Positions 1 through 8,284 of a stretch of 64,000 bases of DNA are shown piece by piece. A program made the translations under genes and the position numbers. The DNA comes from Geodermatophilus telluris (GTDB taxonomy: Bacteria > Actinomycetota > Actinomycetes > Mycobacteriales > Geodermatophilaceae), in the NCBI RefSeq assembly GCF_900102745.1, contig NZ_FMZF01000003.1, positions 452,681-516,680 of the forward strand, in the 5' to 3' direction. The notes beneath the pieces were generated by a model. The model did not search any database and had not been told where the DNA came from. It saw only the letters and a list, made by a program, of their open reading frames with translations. How positions within the stretch are numbered: the first letter of the stretch is position 1; each line of letters opens with the position of its first letter.

Positions 1-221
1 GCGATCAGGCGGGCGTCGCTCGCGACGATGCGCAGGTCGGTGGCCAGCAGCATGTTCATGCCCGCGCCCACGGCCGACCCGCGCACCGCCGCGATCGTGG
101 GCACCCTCACTTGGCCCAGCCGGTAGAAGGAGTCGTAGATGCGGCCCATGCCCTCGTAGGCGTCGGGCGCGACCGGGTCCATGCCGGCGCTGGTCAGCGT
201 CGCGGCGTTGTTGCCCGTGCA
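1..221 (-). pseudogene. 5'-truncated enoyl-CoA hydratase copy (runs off window)
   Basis: Read on the minus strand this is an open frame for the middle of a crotonase-family protein, about 73 residues beginning [13 protein letters not shown] and ending at the window edge. It is about 96 % identical over ~205 bp to the intact hydratase gene at 15307-16050. The first ~95 bases are identical and mismatches start after that. The N-terminal third of the gene is absent: homology stops near 221, inside the end of the cyclase gene, whose last codons and stop come from this repeat. The oxyanion-hole segment CAGGD of the intact copy reads CTGNN here. It may be a dead fragment, a product of recombination, or an assembly edge. 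The left side cannot be seen. Confidence 0.75.
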
Positions 222-1492
222 ACGGCACGGCGCTCCGCCGGCAGGTCCTCGGCCTCGACCACGTGCAGGACGCCGCGGCCGCGCTCCTTCGCGCCGTACA
301 TCGCCCGGTCCGCCAGGGAGAGGACCTCGTCCAGCGTCGTCCCGGCAGCGGCCATCGCCAGCCCGATCGACGCCGACACCCGCACGGTCCGCCGTCCTAC
401 CTCCACCTCGTCCACCAGCACCGCGGCCAGCCCGTGCCCGATCGCCTCCGCCGCGGTGGCGGACACCCCCGGCAGCACCGCCACGAACTCGTCCCCGCCC
501 AGCCGGCCGACCACTGCCCCCGGCAGCTCCTTCTCCACGTACCGGCGCATCCGCTCGGCCAGCCGCACCAGCAGCTGGTCCCCCACCGCGTGCCCGCCGC
601 GGTCGTTGACCTCCTTGAACCGGTCGACGTCCACGAACAGCACCGCTCCCCCGGCGGCCAGCGCCGCGCGGCCGGTGTCGAGCAGGTGGCTGCGGTTGGC
701 CAGCCCGGTCAGCGGGTCCTGCCGGGCCGAGCGCAGCAGCGCCTGCTTCCAGCCGTCGGCCTTGGTGGCCACGGCGGTCAGCCGGTCCACCGTCTCCTGC
801 AGCCGCCGCGACTGCGCGGCGTCTGCCTCGGAGTCCAGCTCGGCCGTGGCGGAGGCCAGCAGGTCGAGCGTGTCCTCCAGCGGCCGCCCGGCCGCCACCG
901 CCTCGAGCGTGCGCCCCTGCGCCGCCAGCAGCCCGGCGTCCCACCGGTGCCAGGCCACCTGCCGCCGCAGCGACAGCACGCTGCGCACCAGCCGGACCTG
1001 GATCTCCAGCACCGCCTGCTCCGCCGGCGTGAACTCCCGCGGCTCGTCGTCGAACACGCCCAGCGAGCCGAGCACGAAGCCGTCCTCGTCGATCAGCGGC
1101 ACCCCGAGGTAGGACCGGATCGCCCCGGCCACCACCGCCGGGTTGTCGCGGAACACCGGGTGCTCGGCCGCGTCGGCCACCTCCAGCGGCGCCCGCAGCG
1201 CCACCACGTACGCGCAGAACGACAGCTCGTCAGGAACGTGCGAGTACGGCGCGCCCGCGCCCTTCTCGGCCGGGTAGCACTGCTCGTCCGGGCCGACCAG
1301 GTTGATCATCGCGATCGGCGCGTCCACCGTCCCGGCCATGTAGGCGACGACGGCGTCGAGGTCCTCGATCCCGGCGTGCCCCGGCACCTGGTAGCTGGCG
1401 ATCGCGGCCAGCCGTGCCTCCTCGGCGACCGCCAGCCGCGGGTTCGGTAGCTCGGTCACGGGCAGGCGGGGCGTCGGGATCAGGGCGCTCAC
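194..1492 (-). CDS. GAF-GGDEF diguanylate cyclase
   Basis: This 432-residue cytoplasmic protein most likely makes the second messenger c-di-GMP from two GTP. A GAF sensor domain covers roughly residues 30-175. A helical linker of ~80 residues follows, then a GGDEF domain (about 255-418) with an intact GGDEF motif at 332-336 and an N-terminal DPLTGLANR signature. The RxxD inhibitory site expected about five residues before GGDEF is absent (PGAV occupies the place), so product inhibition may be lacking. The start is the GTG at 1490-1492, where the GAF homology begins. The open frame continues far upstream only because of high GC. The last five codons and the stop lie in the hydratase repeat at 1-221, but the GGDEF domain itself looks complete. 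Confidence 0.88.
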   Translation of the reverse strand: MSALIPTPRLPVTELPNPRLAVAEEARLAAIASYQVPGHAGIEDLDAVVAYMAGTVDAPIAMINLVGPDEQCYPAEKGAGAPYSHVPDELSFCAYVVALRAPLEVADAAEHPVFRDNPAVVAGAIRSYLGVPLIDEDGFVLGSLGVFDDEPREFTPAEQAVLEIQVRLVRSVLSLRRQVAWHRWDAGLLAAQGRTLEAVAAGRPLEDTLDLLASATAELDSEADAAQSRRLQETVDRLTAVATKADGWKQALLRSARQDPLTGLANRSHLLDTGRAALAAGGAVLFVDVDRFKEVNDRGGHAVGDQLLVRLAERMRRYVEKELPGAVVGRLGGDEFVAVLPGVSATAAEAIGHGLAAVLVDEVEVGRRTVRVSASIGLAMAAAGTTLDEVLSLADRAMYGAKERGRGVLHVVEAEDLPAERRAVARATTPRR

Positions 1493-1560
1493 GCGCGGCC
1501 ACGCTAGCTGCCCAGCGTCACCAGCGGAACACGTTCCGGCACGGCACTGCCCAGGACCAC

Positions 1561-2814
1561 TCAGGCGGACGACCTCGGTGCGCCCATGCCCGGGTCTATG
1601 CGCACCGGCCCCGACGCCGACGGCTCGACGTCGAAGTCGAAGATCCCGGTCGGGATGTAGACGGTCGCGCACGAGTTCGGGATGTCGACGACGCCCGACA
1701 GCCGGCCCTCGATCGGCGCCGAGCCCAGCAGGAGATAGGCCTGCTCGGGGCTGTAGCCGAACTTCGTCAGGTAGTCGATCGCGTGCAGGCAGGCCCGCTG
1801 GTAGGACAGGTCGGAGTCCAGGTAGTGCTGCTCGTCGTCCAGCGTCACCGAGGTGCCCGAGAAGGCCAGCCACCGGTCGTAGCGGGGCTCGACGTTGCCG
1901 GGCAGGAAGATCGCGTTCTCCGCCACCCCGTACGTCTCCATCCCGCCCTTGAGCAGGTCGACGTGCAGGTCGATGAAGCCGCCCATCTCGATCGCGCCGC
2001 AGAAGGTGATCTCGCCGTCGCCCTGGGAGAAGTGCAGGTCGCCCACCGACAGCTTCGCCCCCGGCACGAACACCGGGTAGAAGACGCGGCTGCCGCGGGT
2101 GAAGTTCTTGATGTCCTGGTTGCCGCCGTTCTCCCGCGGCGGCGCGGTCCGGGCGGCCTCCGCGGCGACCCGGTCGAACTCCGCGCCGGACAGCGACCCC
2201 AGGATCGCGTCGTCCGGCAGCGGCGGCAGGGCCAGCGGCGGGTTGCGGTCGGGGTCGGTGGCGATCAGCGCGCCCTCCCGCCGGTTCCAGCGCGCCAGCA
2301 GGTCCGCCGACGGCGCGGTGCCCATCAGCCCGGGGTGGGTGATCCCGGTGTAGGACACCCCGGGCACGTGCCGCGACGTCGCCGTCTGCCCGCGGAAGTC
2401 CCAGATCGCCTTGTACGCGTCGGGGAACTGGTCGGTGAGGAACCCGCCGCCGTTGGTCCTCGAGAAGATGCCGGTGTAGCCCCAGCCCTGGCCGGCCAGC
2501 GGGCCGGAGTCCTCCTGCGGGATCGGGCCCAGGTCGAGGATGTCGACCAGCAGCAGGTCGCCGGGCTCGGCTCCCTCCACCGCGATCGGCCCCGACAGCG
2601 CGTGCACCCGGGACAGCGGCGCGTCCCGGACGTCGTCGGCCGAGTCGTCGTTGTGGATGGCGCCGTCGAACCACTCGCGGCAGTGCACCCGGAAGACGTC
2701 GCCCGGGCGCACGGTCACCGCCGGCGGGATGTCGGGGTGCCAGCGGTTGTGGCCGACCAGCTCCTGGTCGGTGAACGACCTGCTGGAGTCGAGCGGGAAG
2801 ACGACCTCGGGCAC
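1561..2814 (-). CDS. fmdA: Formamidase / acetamidase
   Basis: A 417-residue FmdA/AmdA-family amidohydrolase that should cleave formamide (or acetamide) to ammonia and the acid, a nitrogen-scavenging step in the cytoplasm. Family hallmarks are the N-terminal [12 protein letters not shown] segment, the conserved glycine-rich stretch GWGYTGIF followed by the [12 protein letters not shown] segment, and full family length. The GTG start at 2812-2814 is set by a GGAGG ribosome site six bases upstream. It follows the zinc-ribbon gene fmdB by 15 bp and is surely cotranscribed with it. No urea/amide transporter gene sits next to it. The exact amide substrate is inferred from the family, not visible in the sequence. 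Confidence 0.9.
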   Translation of the reverse strand: MPEVVFPLDSSRSFTDQELVGHNRWHPDIPPAVTVRPGDVFRVHCREWFDGAIHNDDSADDVRDAPLSRVHALSGPIAVEGAEPGDLLLVDILDLGPIPQEDSGPLAGQGWGYTGIFSRTNGGGFLTDQFPDAYKAIWDFRGQTATSRHVPGVSYTGITHPGLMGTAPSADLLARWNRREGALIATDPDRNPPLALPPLPDDAILGSLSGAEFDRVAAEAARTAPPRENGGNQDIKNFTRGSRVFYPVFVPGAKLSVGDLHFSQGDGEITFCGAIEMGGFIDLHVDLLKGGMETYGVAENAIFLPGNVEPRYDRWLAFSGTSVTLDDEQHYLDSDLSYQRACLHAIDYLTKFGYSPEQAYLLLGSAPIEGRLSGVVDIPNSCATVYIPTGIFDFDVEPSASGPVRIDPGMGAPRSSA

Positions 2815-2829
2815 GGCGGACCTCCAGGA

Positions 2830-3108
2830 TCAGGGACGGGGCAGGCGGGCGTGGACCGGGTTGTGCACCCGTGGAGCGGCCGGCCGGGACGGCGCCGCGG
2901 AGACCACGGCGGGCTGGTCGGCGGTGCGCTCGGTGCGGTCGATCAGCGCCCGGTTGCGGGCCGAGCCCAGCGACAGGCGCGGCGCGGTGAAGACCCGGGG
3001 CGCGGGGGTCGCGCAGTCGGGGCAGGGTTCGGCGTCGGCCGCGGTGCCGATCGGCCGGGCGACCTCCAGCACGCCGTGCTCGGCGCACCGGTACTGGTAG
3101 ACGGCCAC
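2830..3108 (-). CDS. fmdB: FmdB-type zinc-ribbon protein
   Basis: A 92-residue protein starting [12 protein letters not shown]. It has the FmdB pattern of a short N-terminal zinc ribbon (C8, H11 and the CPDC pair near residues 29-32) followed by a basic, disordered tail rich in Arg, Ala and Pro. FmdB-type proteins are linked with formamidase genes and are described as putative regulators. The biochemical role is not settled. The GTG start at 3106-3108 has a run of six G residues (GGGGGG) as ribosome site. It is the first gene of the fmdB-fmdA operon. In this copy the second zinc pair is CPDC and the first is CxxH rather than CxxC. Confidence 0.8.
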   Translation of the reverse strand: MAVYQYRCAEHGVLEVARPIGTAADAEPCPDCATPAPRVFTAPRLSLGSARNRALIDRTERTADQPAVVSAAPSRPAAPRVHNPVHARLPRP

Positions 3109-3304
3109 GCGGTCCCCCCTCCGCTCCGACCCGGAGCCTCGGGGGTCGCAGGACGGCAGGCCAACCCCCCGACGGCCCGCGACCTGCGCGTGCTCACCCG
3201 GTGACACGAGCAGCTCACCCCGCGGCGTCGGGGCCGTCCGCCTCTGTCGCCGCGGGCGTCGCCGGCACCACGCTCCGGACCCCACCGGTTCTCAGGAGGA
3301 CGAC

Positions 3305-3742
3305 GTGACCGTCTCCGCAACCCGGCCGGCCATCGCGGGCTTCCACCACTTCTCGATCACGGCCACGGACCTCGACGCGAGCGTCGCCTGGTACCGGCGA
3401 GTGCTCGGGCTCGAGCCGCTCCCGATGACGTTCCCCCACTACGGCGCGGAGGAGTCCGGGCACGCCGTCGTCCTCCTCGAACCGGCCCAGGGGTGGGCCA
3501 TCGGAATCCACCGCCACGCCGCCAACCCCGGCACGCCGGCCAGCGAGACGGTGACCGGCCTCGACCACTTCGCGCTGGCGGTCTCCTCCCGCGAGGACCT
3601 CGACGCCTGGGCCGCCTGGCTCGACGAGCAGGGCGTGCCGCACGCCGGCGTCACCGACACCACCGACCCGATGCCGTACTCGGTCCTGGTGTTCCGCGAC
3701 CCGGACAACATCCAGCTAGAGCTGGTGCACCTGCCGGGCTGA
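3305..3742 (+). CDS. VOC-family (glyoxalase-fold) protein
   Basis: A 145-residue vicinal-oxygen-chelate protein made of two beta-alpha-beta-beta-beta modules. Candidate metal ligands are the histidines in GFHHFSI (near residue 16) and in GLDHFAL (near 88) and the glutamate in NIQLELVH close to the C-terminus. The family includes glyoxalase I, ring-cleaving dioxygenases and antibiotic-binding proteins, and nothing here fixes the substrate. The GTG start at 3305 follows an AGGAGGA ribosome site. Only nine bases separate it from the downstream lipoprotein gene, so the two are probably cotranscribed. Confidence 0.82.
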   Translation: MTVSATRPAIAGFHHFSITATDLDASVAWYRRVLGLEPLPMTFPHYGAEESGHAVVLLEPAQGWAIGIHRHAANPGTPASETVTGLDHFALAVSSREDLDAWAAWLDEQGVPHAGVTDTTDPMPYSVLVFRDPDNIQLELVHLPG

Positions 3743-3751
3743 GCCACGGGC

Positions 3752-4720
3752 GTGTCGCGCGCCGCCGTGACCGCACTGGCCGTCCTGCTCGCGGCCGGCT
3801 GCACCGGCGGGGACGCGCGGGAGCGCCTGCAGGTGCAACGCACCGTCGACCTCGACGCGGCTGTCGGCACCGACGTCACCGTCCTCGACCTCGCCCCCGG
3901 GAGCCCGCCCGTGGCCCTCGTCCGAGGCGGCGACGGCGGCAGCTGGCTGGTCACCCCGACCACCGGTGTGGTCCAGGAGGTCCCCGCCGCCGAGCCGGGC
4001 AGCGAGCTGGTGATCGCCGACGACGGCATGCCGCTCGTCGTCGGCACCGTGCTCACCCGCCCCGACGGCACCGTCCTCCCCCTGCCGGGGACCGGACCCC
4101 CGAGCGCCGCCGTCCTCGACGGCGACACCCTCTACCTCGCCCACGACGAGCAACTGACCGCCGTCGACGCGCGCACCGGCGAGGCCGGGACCACCGCCAC
4201 CGCGCCCGGCCGGGTCACCCACCTGGCGCGTACACCCGACGGCCTCGCCGCCCTCGTCCACCGGGACGGCGTCGAGCTCCTCCGCCTCACCCCCGACCTG
4301 CGACACGTCGGCGACCCGGTCGCGGTCGTCCCGGAGGAGGTCGGCACACCCACCGACCTGCAGGTCACCGCCGACGGCACCGTCGTCGTCACCGCCTACA
4401 CGAACGAGGCGCAGGACGCCGGCCGGCTGGTCACCGTCGTCGACGGCGTGGTGCGCACGCAGGTCGACCTCGAGGGCACCGACGACACCGCCCTCGACGT
4501 CGCCGTCGACGGCGACCTCGCGTACCTCGTGCTGTCCGCCTCCTACCACCCGGCCGAGCTGACGGCGGTCGACCTGGCCACCGGCGAGGTCACCACCGTC
4601 GCCGGGCTGTGCGGCGGCGCCGGCGCCTTCGGGGCGATCGCCGCGGACGGCGGCACGGTCACCGTCGTCGGCTCCTGCCTCGGCGCCCACCCCGCCACCA
4701 CCGCCTTCGTCATCGGCTGA
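3752..4720 (+). CDS. Beta-propeller-like lipoprotein (paralogue of 16173-17252)
   Basis: A 322-residue secreted protein. The first 16 residues form a lipoprotein signal peptide with lipobox LAAGC (lipidated Cys17). The rest is a repeating pattern of short beta strands separated by turns (PDGT, DDGM, ADGTV), as in YVTN/WD-like propellers, and it ends in a conserved block CGGAGAFGAIAADGGTVTVVG. The same architecture, start and end blocks occur in the 359-residue protein at 16173-17252, so the two are paralogues. No catalytic residues were recognised. It probably sits on the outer face of the membrane as a binding or scaffold protein. The GTG start at 3752 is chosen because it places the signal peptide correctly. 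Confidence 0.75.
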   Translation: MSRAAVTALAVLLAAGCTGGDARERLQVQRTVDLDAAVGTDVTVLDLAPGSPPVALVRGGDGGSWLVTPTTGVVQEVPAAEPGSELVIADDGMPLVVGTVLTRPDGTVLPLPGTGPPSAAVLDGDTLYLAHDEQLTAVDARTGEAGTTATAPGRVTHLARTPDGLAALVHRDGVELLRLTPDLRHVGDPVAVVPEEVGTPTDLQVTADGTVVVTAYTNEAQDAGRLVTVVDGVVRTQVDLEGTDDTALDVAVDGDLAYLVLSASYHPAELTAVDLATGEVTTVAGLCGGAGAFGAIAADGGTVTVVGSCLGAHPATTAFVIG

Positions 4721-4795
4721 CCGGGCCGTCCGCCCCTGGCCCGCCGCACCCCGCCGGCGCGACGCTGCGGACCCGCACCGGAGGGAGAGGTCCCC

Positions 4796-6340
4796 GTGTA
4801 CGTCACCCAGGGTCTGCACCGCCACGTCCAGCAACGCCCGCACGATCCCGCCACCGTCTGCGCCGGCCGCACCCGCACCCACGCCGAGTCGGTCGACCGC
4901 ATCGCCCGCCTCGCGGCCGCCCTGCAGGAACTCGGCATCCGCGACGGCGAGCGCGCGGCGATCCTGTCGCTGAACTCCGACCGCTTCCACGAGTTCCTCG
5001 CCGCGACGCTGTGGGCCGGCGGCGTCGTCGTCCCGGTCAACATCCGGTGGAGCGTCCCCGAGATCGCCGACTCCCTCGCCGAGGTCGACGCCCGGGTGCT
5101 CGTGGTGGACGACGTCTTCACGGCGTGCGTCGACGGCATCCGCGCGGCGCACGGAGGGCTGCGGTCCGTCGTCCACGCGGGGGACGGGCCTCCCCCCGAC
5201 GGCCTGCTGTCCTTCGAGGAGCTGGTGGCGGCGCACGAGCCGGTCGAGGACGCCCGCCGCGGCGGCGCCGACCTGGCCGGCGTCTTCTACACCGGCGGCA
5301 CCACCGGCCGGTCCAAGGGCGTCAAGCTCAGCCACGACAACCTGCTGACGTCGTCCATGGGCGGGCTGGCCACCGTCCCCTTCCCCCGCGACTGCGTCCT
5401 GCTGCACGCCGCGCCGATGTTCCACCTCGCCGCCTTCTCCACCTGGGTCAGCGGCGGCGTGGTCGGCGGCACGCAGGTGATGATCCCGGTGTTCGACCCG
5501 GTCGCCGTGCTCACCGCCGTCCAGGAGCACGGCGTCACCGACCTGCTGCTGGTGCCCACGATGGTCCAGCTGGTGGTCGACCACCCGCGGGTCGACGAGT
5601 TCGACCTGACCAGCGTCCGGCGGGTGCTCTACGGCGCCTCCCCGATGTCCGACGCCCTGCTCGGCCGGACGATGAAGGCGCTGCCCAACGCCCGGTTCAT
5701 GCAGGCCTACGGCATGACCGAACTCGCCCCGGCGGCCACGGTGCTCACGCCCGAAGACCACGAGGACCCGCGGCACCGGCGCTCCGTCGGCCGCGCCGCC
5801 CCGCACGCCGAGGTGCGCGTGGTCGGCCCGGACGACGCCGAGCTGCCGCGCGGGGAGGTCGGCGAGGTCGTCGTCCGCGGCGGCAACGTGATGCTCGGCT
5901 ACTGGGACCGGCCAGCGGAGACCGCCGAGGCGCTGCGCGGCGGGTGGATGCACACCGGCGACGCCGGCTGGATGGACGAGGACGGCTACCTGTACCTCAC
6001 CGACCGCCTCAAGGACATGATCATCTCCGGCGGGGAGAACGTGTACTCGGTCGAGGTGGAGAACGTCCTCGCCCAGCACCCGGCGGTGGCCACCTGCGCG
6101 GTCATCGGCGTCCCGGACGAGACGTGGGGCGAGCGCGTGCACGCCGTCGTCGTCCCGGCGGCCGGCGCCACCGTGACCCTGGAGGACCTGCGGGCCTTCT
6201 GCGCCGACCGGCTCGCCTCGTACAAGACGCCGCGGTCGGTGGACGTCGTCGACGCGCTGCCCGTCTCCGCCGCCGGGAAGGTGCTCAAGCGGACGCTGCG
6301 CGAGCCGTACTGGGCCGGGCAGGAGCGCGCCGTCCACTGA
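4796..6340 (+). CDS. AMP-forming acyl-CoA synthetase
   Basis: A 514-residue adenylate-forming ligase that should activate a carboxylic acid with ATP and load it onto CoA. All core motifs are present: P-loop YTGGTTGRSKGV (about 165-176), the YGMTE motif near 305, the hinge segment YLTDRLKDMIISGGENVYSVEVE and the C-terminal catalytic lysine in SAAGKVLKR. Length is typical of FadD-like medium/long-chain and aromatic acid ligases, and the side-chain specificity cannot be read off. The GTG start at 4796 follows GGAGGGAGAGG. The next gene, an NTF2-like protein, starts about 95 bp downstream in the same direction. This pairing recalls degradation clusters for steroid or terpenoid acids, but that is inference. 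Confidence 0.9.
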   Translation: MYVTQGLHRHVQQRPHDPATVCAGRTRTHAESVDRIARLAAALQELGIRDGERAAILSLNSDRFHEFLAATLWAGGVVVPVNIRWSVPEIADSLAEVDARVLVVDDVFTACVDGIRAAHGGLRSVVHAGDGPPPDGLLSFEELVAAHEPVEDARRGGADLAGVFYTGGTTGRSKGVKLSHDNLLTSSMGGLATVPFPRDCVLLHAAPMFHLAAFSTWVSGGVVGGTQVMIPVFDPVAVLTAVQEHGVTDLLLVPTMVQLVVDHPRVDEFDLTSVRRVLYGASPMSDALLGRTMKALPNARFMQAYGMTELAPAATVLTPEDHEDPRHRRSVGRAAPHAEVRVVGPDDAELPRGEVGEVVVRGGNVMLGYWDRPAETAEALRGGWMHTGDAGWMDEDGYLYLTDRLKDMIISGGENVYSVEVENVLAQHPAVATCAVIGVPDETWGERVHAVVVPAAGATVTLEDLRAFCADRLASYKTPRSVDVVDALPVSAAGKVLKRTLREPYWAGQERAVH

Positions 6341-6435
6341 CGCCCCGCTCAGGTGGCGGAAGTCTCTGGTCCGGCACGTCGGCCCGGGGAGCATCGGGGA
6401 CGTCATCGAGGACACGCGCGGAAGGAGCTGCTGCC

Positions 6436-6897
6436 ATGACCCAGACCACGGGTTCGACGGTCTCGAAGGACCGGGCGCGCGAGGCGATGATCCGCTTCAT
6501 GGCGGCCTGGGAGCAGGGGGACGTGTCCGCCGTCGACGAGGTGTTCGCCGAGGACCTCGTCTACCACGGGCCCCCGTTCCCGGACATGGGCCGCGACGGG
6601 TTGCGGGACTTCGTCGCCGCCTTCCGATCAGGCTTCTCCGGCATCCACGTCCAGGTGCACGAACACGTCGTCGACGGGACCACCTCCGTGCACCGCTGGA
6701 CGGCCGAGGCCGACCTCTCCGGGACGACGCCGCTGCTCCCGGGGGTGGAACCGACCGGGAACCACGCGTCCGCGGACGGCGCGCACGTCCTGCACTGGAC
6801 CGGGGACAGGGTGTCCGAGGCCTGGCACATCGGTGACTGGCTCGGCTGGCTGACCAAGGCCGGCGTGCTCCCGCCCGCTCCGGGCATGGGCGGCTGA
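6436..6897 (+). CDS. NTF2-like (SnoaL-type) protein
   Basis: A 153-residue protein of the NTF2-like superfamily, a cone-shaped fold used by polyketide cyclases, dehydratases and binding proteins. Visible features are the N-terminal helix AREAMIRFMAAWEQGD, the DEVFAEDLVYHGP strand typical of SnoaL-like ester cyclases, and the C-terminal AWHIGDWLGWLTKAG segment. Active-site chemistry cannot be predicted with confidence. The ATG at 6436 is preceded by GGAG. It lies downstream of the acyl-CoA synthetase in the same direction and may belong to the same transcript. Confidence 0.78.
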   Translation: MTQTTGSTVSKDRAREAMIRFMAAWEQGDVSAVDEVFAEDLVYHGPPFPDMGRDGLRDFVAAFRSGFSGIHVQVHEHVVDGTTSVHRWTAEADLSGTTPLLPGVEPTGNHASADGAHVLHWTGDRVSEAWHIGDWLGWLTKAGVLPPAPGMGG

Positions 6898-7034
6898 GCC
6901 GGGTTCCGGGCGGAACGGCGGTGCGGCGGCCTCGGGGACGGCCGGCCGAGGTCCCACCGCACCATCGCCGCCCTGACCCCTCCACGGCCACCCCGGGCGG
7001 GTTGTCCACAGGTCCTCTCGGATCGGACGGGTCG

Positions 7035-7065
7035 TGTCGGCGGACGCTCCTAGCGTCCGCCGACA
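7035..7065. promoter_or_regulatory. Perfect 14-bp palindrome over -10 box and start codon
   Basis: TGTCGGCGGACGCT, a 3-base spacer, and its exact reverse complement AGCGTCCGCCGACA. The right arm ends on the A of the ATG at 7065. A TAGCGT -10 box (7051-7056) lies across the spacer and right arm, eight bases before the start, so the site would overlap both promoter and transcription start of a leaderless gene. As DNA it could be a repressor operator. As RNA it could only form if transcription starts upstream of 7035. Confidence 0.6.
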
Positions 7066-8159
7066 TGACCACGACCGGACGACGTCACTCCCTCCCGATC
7101 GACCCGCAGGTCGCCGCCGACTGGCAGGCCATGGTGGCGAACGCCCTGCGCGCCGGCGCGGACTCCCCCACGCCCGGTCCGCTGCTCGCCACCGCGGCGA
7201 TGCTCCTGGGCATCCCCGCGGGCGCGATGGAACCCGCCGTGACCGCCACCGTGGTTCGCGGGATCGCCGCCTGGGACCGGCCAGAGTGCTCCGCCGGCGC
7301 CGTGGCGACGGCCGCGCTCACCGGCGACGAGGGCCTGCGACGGGAGATGCGTCGCGCCGCCGCCGACCGCGGGCACGCCCTCCCCCGGTGGCTCGCTGAG
7401 CTGCACCGTGCCGAGCCCGTGAGCCGCGCCGTCGAGCTGAGCGGGCCGTTCCGCGACGTAGACGAGTTGGTCGTCGGCGCGACCGTTCCCGGTGGTCACG
7501 CGCTGACCGCCGTCGTCCGGGTCGACAACGAGCTCGGCTCCCGGGCCGTCGGAGGCGTCGCCTACGAGGAGCGTCTCGACGACGTCGTGGCGCGGATCGC
7601 CGGAGGCACCCCGGACCTGTCCGTGCGGGACATCGCGCCCGCCGACGCGCGTGCCCGGCTCACCGGTGCACTGCGCGGACCGGACCTCGATGCCCTGCTC
7701 GGCAGGGAGGCTCCCTGGCCTCGGCTGCGGCCGCTGGTCCGCTGGCTGGTCGCGCGGCTGCCCTCCGGTGGCGACGCGACCGTGCCGGGAGCGGTCGAGG
7801 ACGTCGACCTCGACGACGTCGCCGCGGCCTTCCTCGCCAGTCCCTGGGGACGTCCGTGGACCAGTGGGCACCTGGCGCCGCTCCTCGAGGCGGTCCTGGG
7901 CGACGGCCTGGCCAACGGGCTCGGCGACCCGCTGTCGTGGGCGCCGCACCACGTCGCCCGGCTGCTCGATCCCCAGAGCTCCGCGCTCCTCGACGTCGAT
8001 GCCGGGCGTGCGCCGGAGCTGCTCCGCGACCTGGTCCGGTACGGCCACGCCGAGCGCGGTCTGCGGCCCGGGCTCACGGACGAGACCCTGGCCGCGATCG
8101 ACCGGTGCTCCGCCCCGTTCCTCTCGGCCGTCCGCTCGTGGCAGGACGAGGGCCGGTGA
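7065..8159 (+). CDS. Hypothetical actinobacterial protein, 364 aa
   Basis: I do not recognise the family. It is a soluble, largely alpha-helical 364-residue protein without signal peptide or membrane segments. The N-terminal ~150 residues are rich in Ala and contain a pattern like DUF-type helical bundles. A middle segment (VVRVDNELGSRAVGGVAYEERLDDVVARIAG) looks like a mixed alpha/beta unit. A C-terminal region ending in LLRDLVRYGHAERGLRP is reminiscent of proteins that finish with a conserved 'RYGHAERG' helix. The ATG at 7065 seems leaderless. A striking palindrome covers its promoter and start. The Fic gene follows 125 bp downstream on the same strand. Confidence 0.7.
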   Translation: MTTTGRRHSLPIDPQVAADWQAMVANALRAGADSPTPGPLLATAAMLLGIPAGAMEPAVTATVVRGIAAWDRPECSAGAVATAALTGDEGLRREMRRAAADRGHALPRWLAELHRAEPVSRAVELSGPFRDVDELVVGATVPGGHALTAVVRVDNELGSRAVGGVAYEERLDDVVARIAGGTPDLSVRDIAPADARARLTGALRGPDLDALLGREAPWPRLRPLVRWLVARLPSGGDATVPGAVEDVDLDDVAAAFLASPWGRPWTSGHLAPLLEAVLGDGLANGLGDPLSWAPHHVARLLDPQSSALLDVDAGRAPELLRDLVRYGHAERGLRPGLTDETLAAIDRCSAPFLSAVRSWQDEGR

Positions 8160-8202
8160 GCCGCTGGCCCGTTCCACGTCGCGCGGGCGGCCGAGCGCCA
8201 CG

Positions 8203-8254
8203 CGATCCTTGAACGAACACACCGACCATCAAAGGATCGTGTCGGAAACTTTGA
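8203..8254. promoter_or_regulatory. Nested inverted repeats upstream of fic
   Basis: CGATCCTTGA (8203-8212) is mirrored by TCAAAGGATCG (8229-8239) with one extra A. The same TCAAAG (8229-8234) is mirrored again by CTTTGA (8249-8254). A further related half, CAAGGTTGA, ends at 8280 just before the fic start. The first pair could be the terminator of the upstream gene. The repeated CTTTGA/CTTGA halves look more like an operator set for a dimeric regulator, possibly the winged-helix end of the Fic protein itself. Confidence 0.45.
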
Positions 8255-8284
8255 CGGGCGCCTCCCGCGTGCAAGGTTGAGGAC

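Noticed and set aside
3493..6897. Open plus-strand frame joining the VOC, lipoprotein, ligase and NTF2-like region
   Set aside because: Only its last 153 codons (from the ATG at 6436) look like a real protein. The rest is Arg/Gly-rich shadow of genes in other frames.
7002..7010. TTGTCCACA, a match to the DnaA box
   Set aside because: Only a single good site. No cluster of boxes, no AT-rich unwinding region and no dnaA, dnaN or gyrase gene nearby, so this is not an origin.
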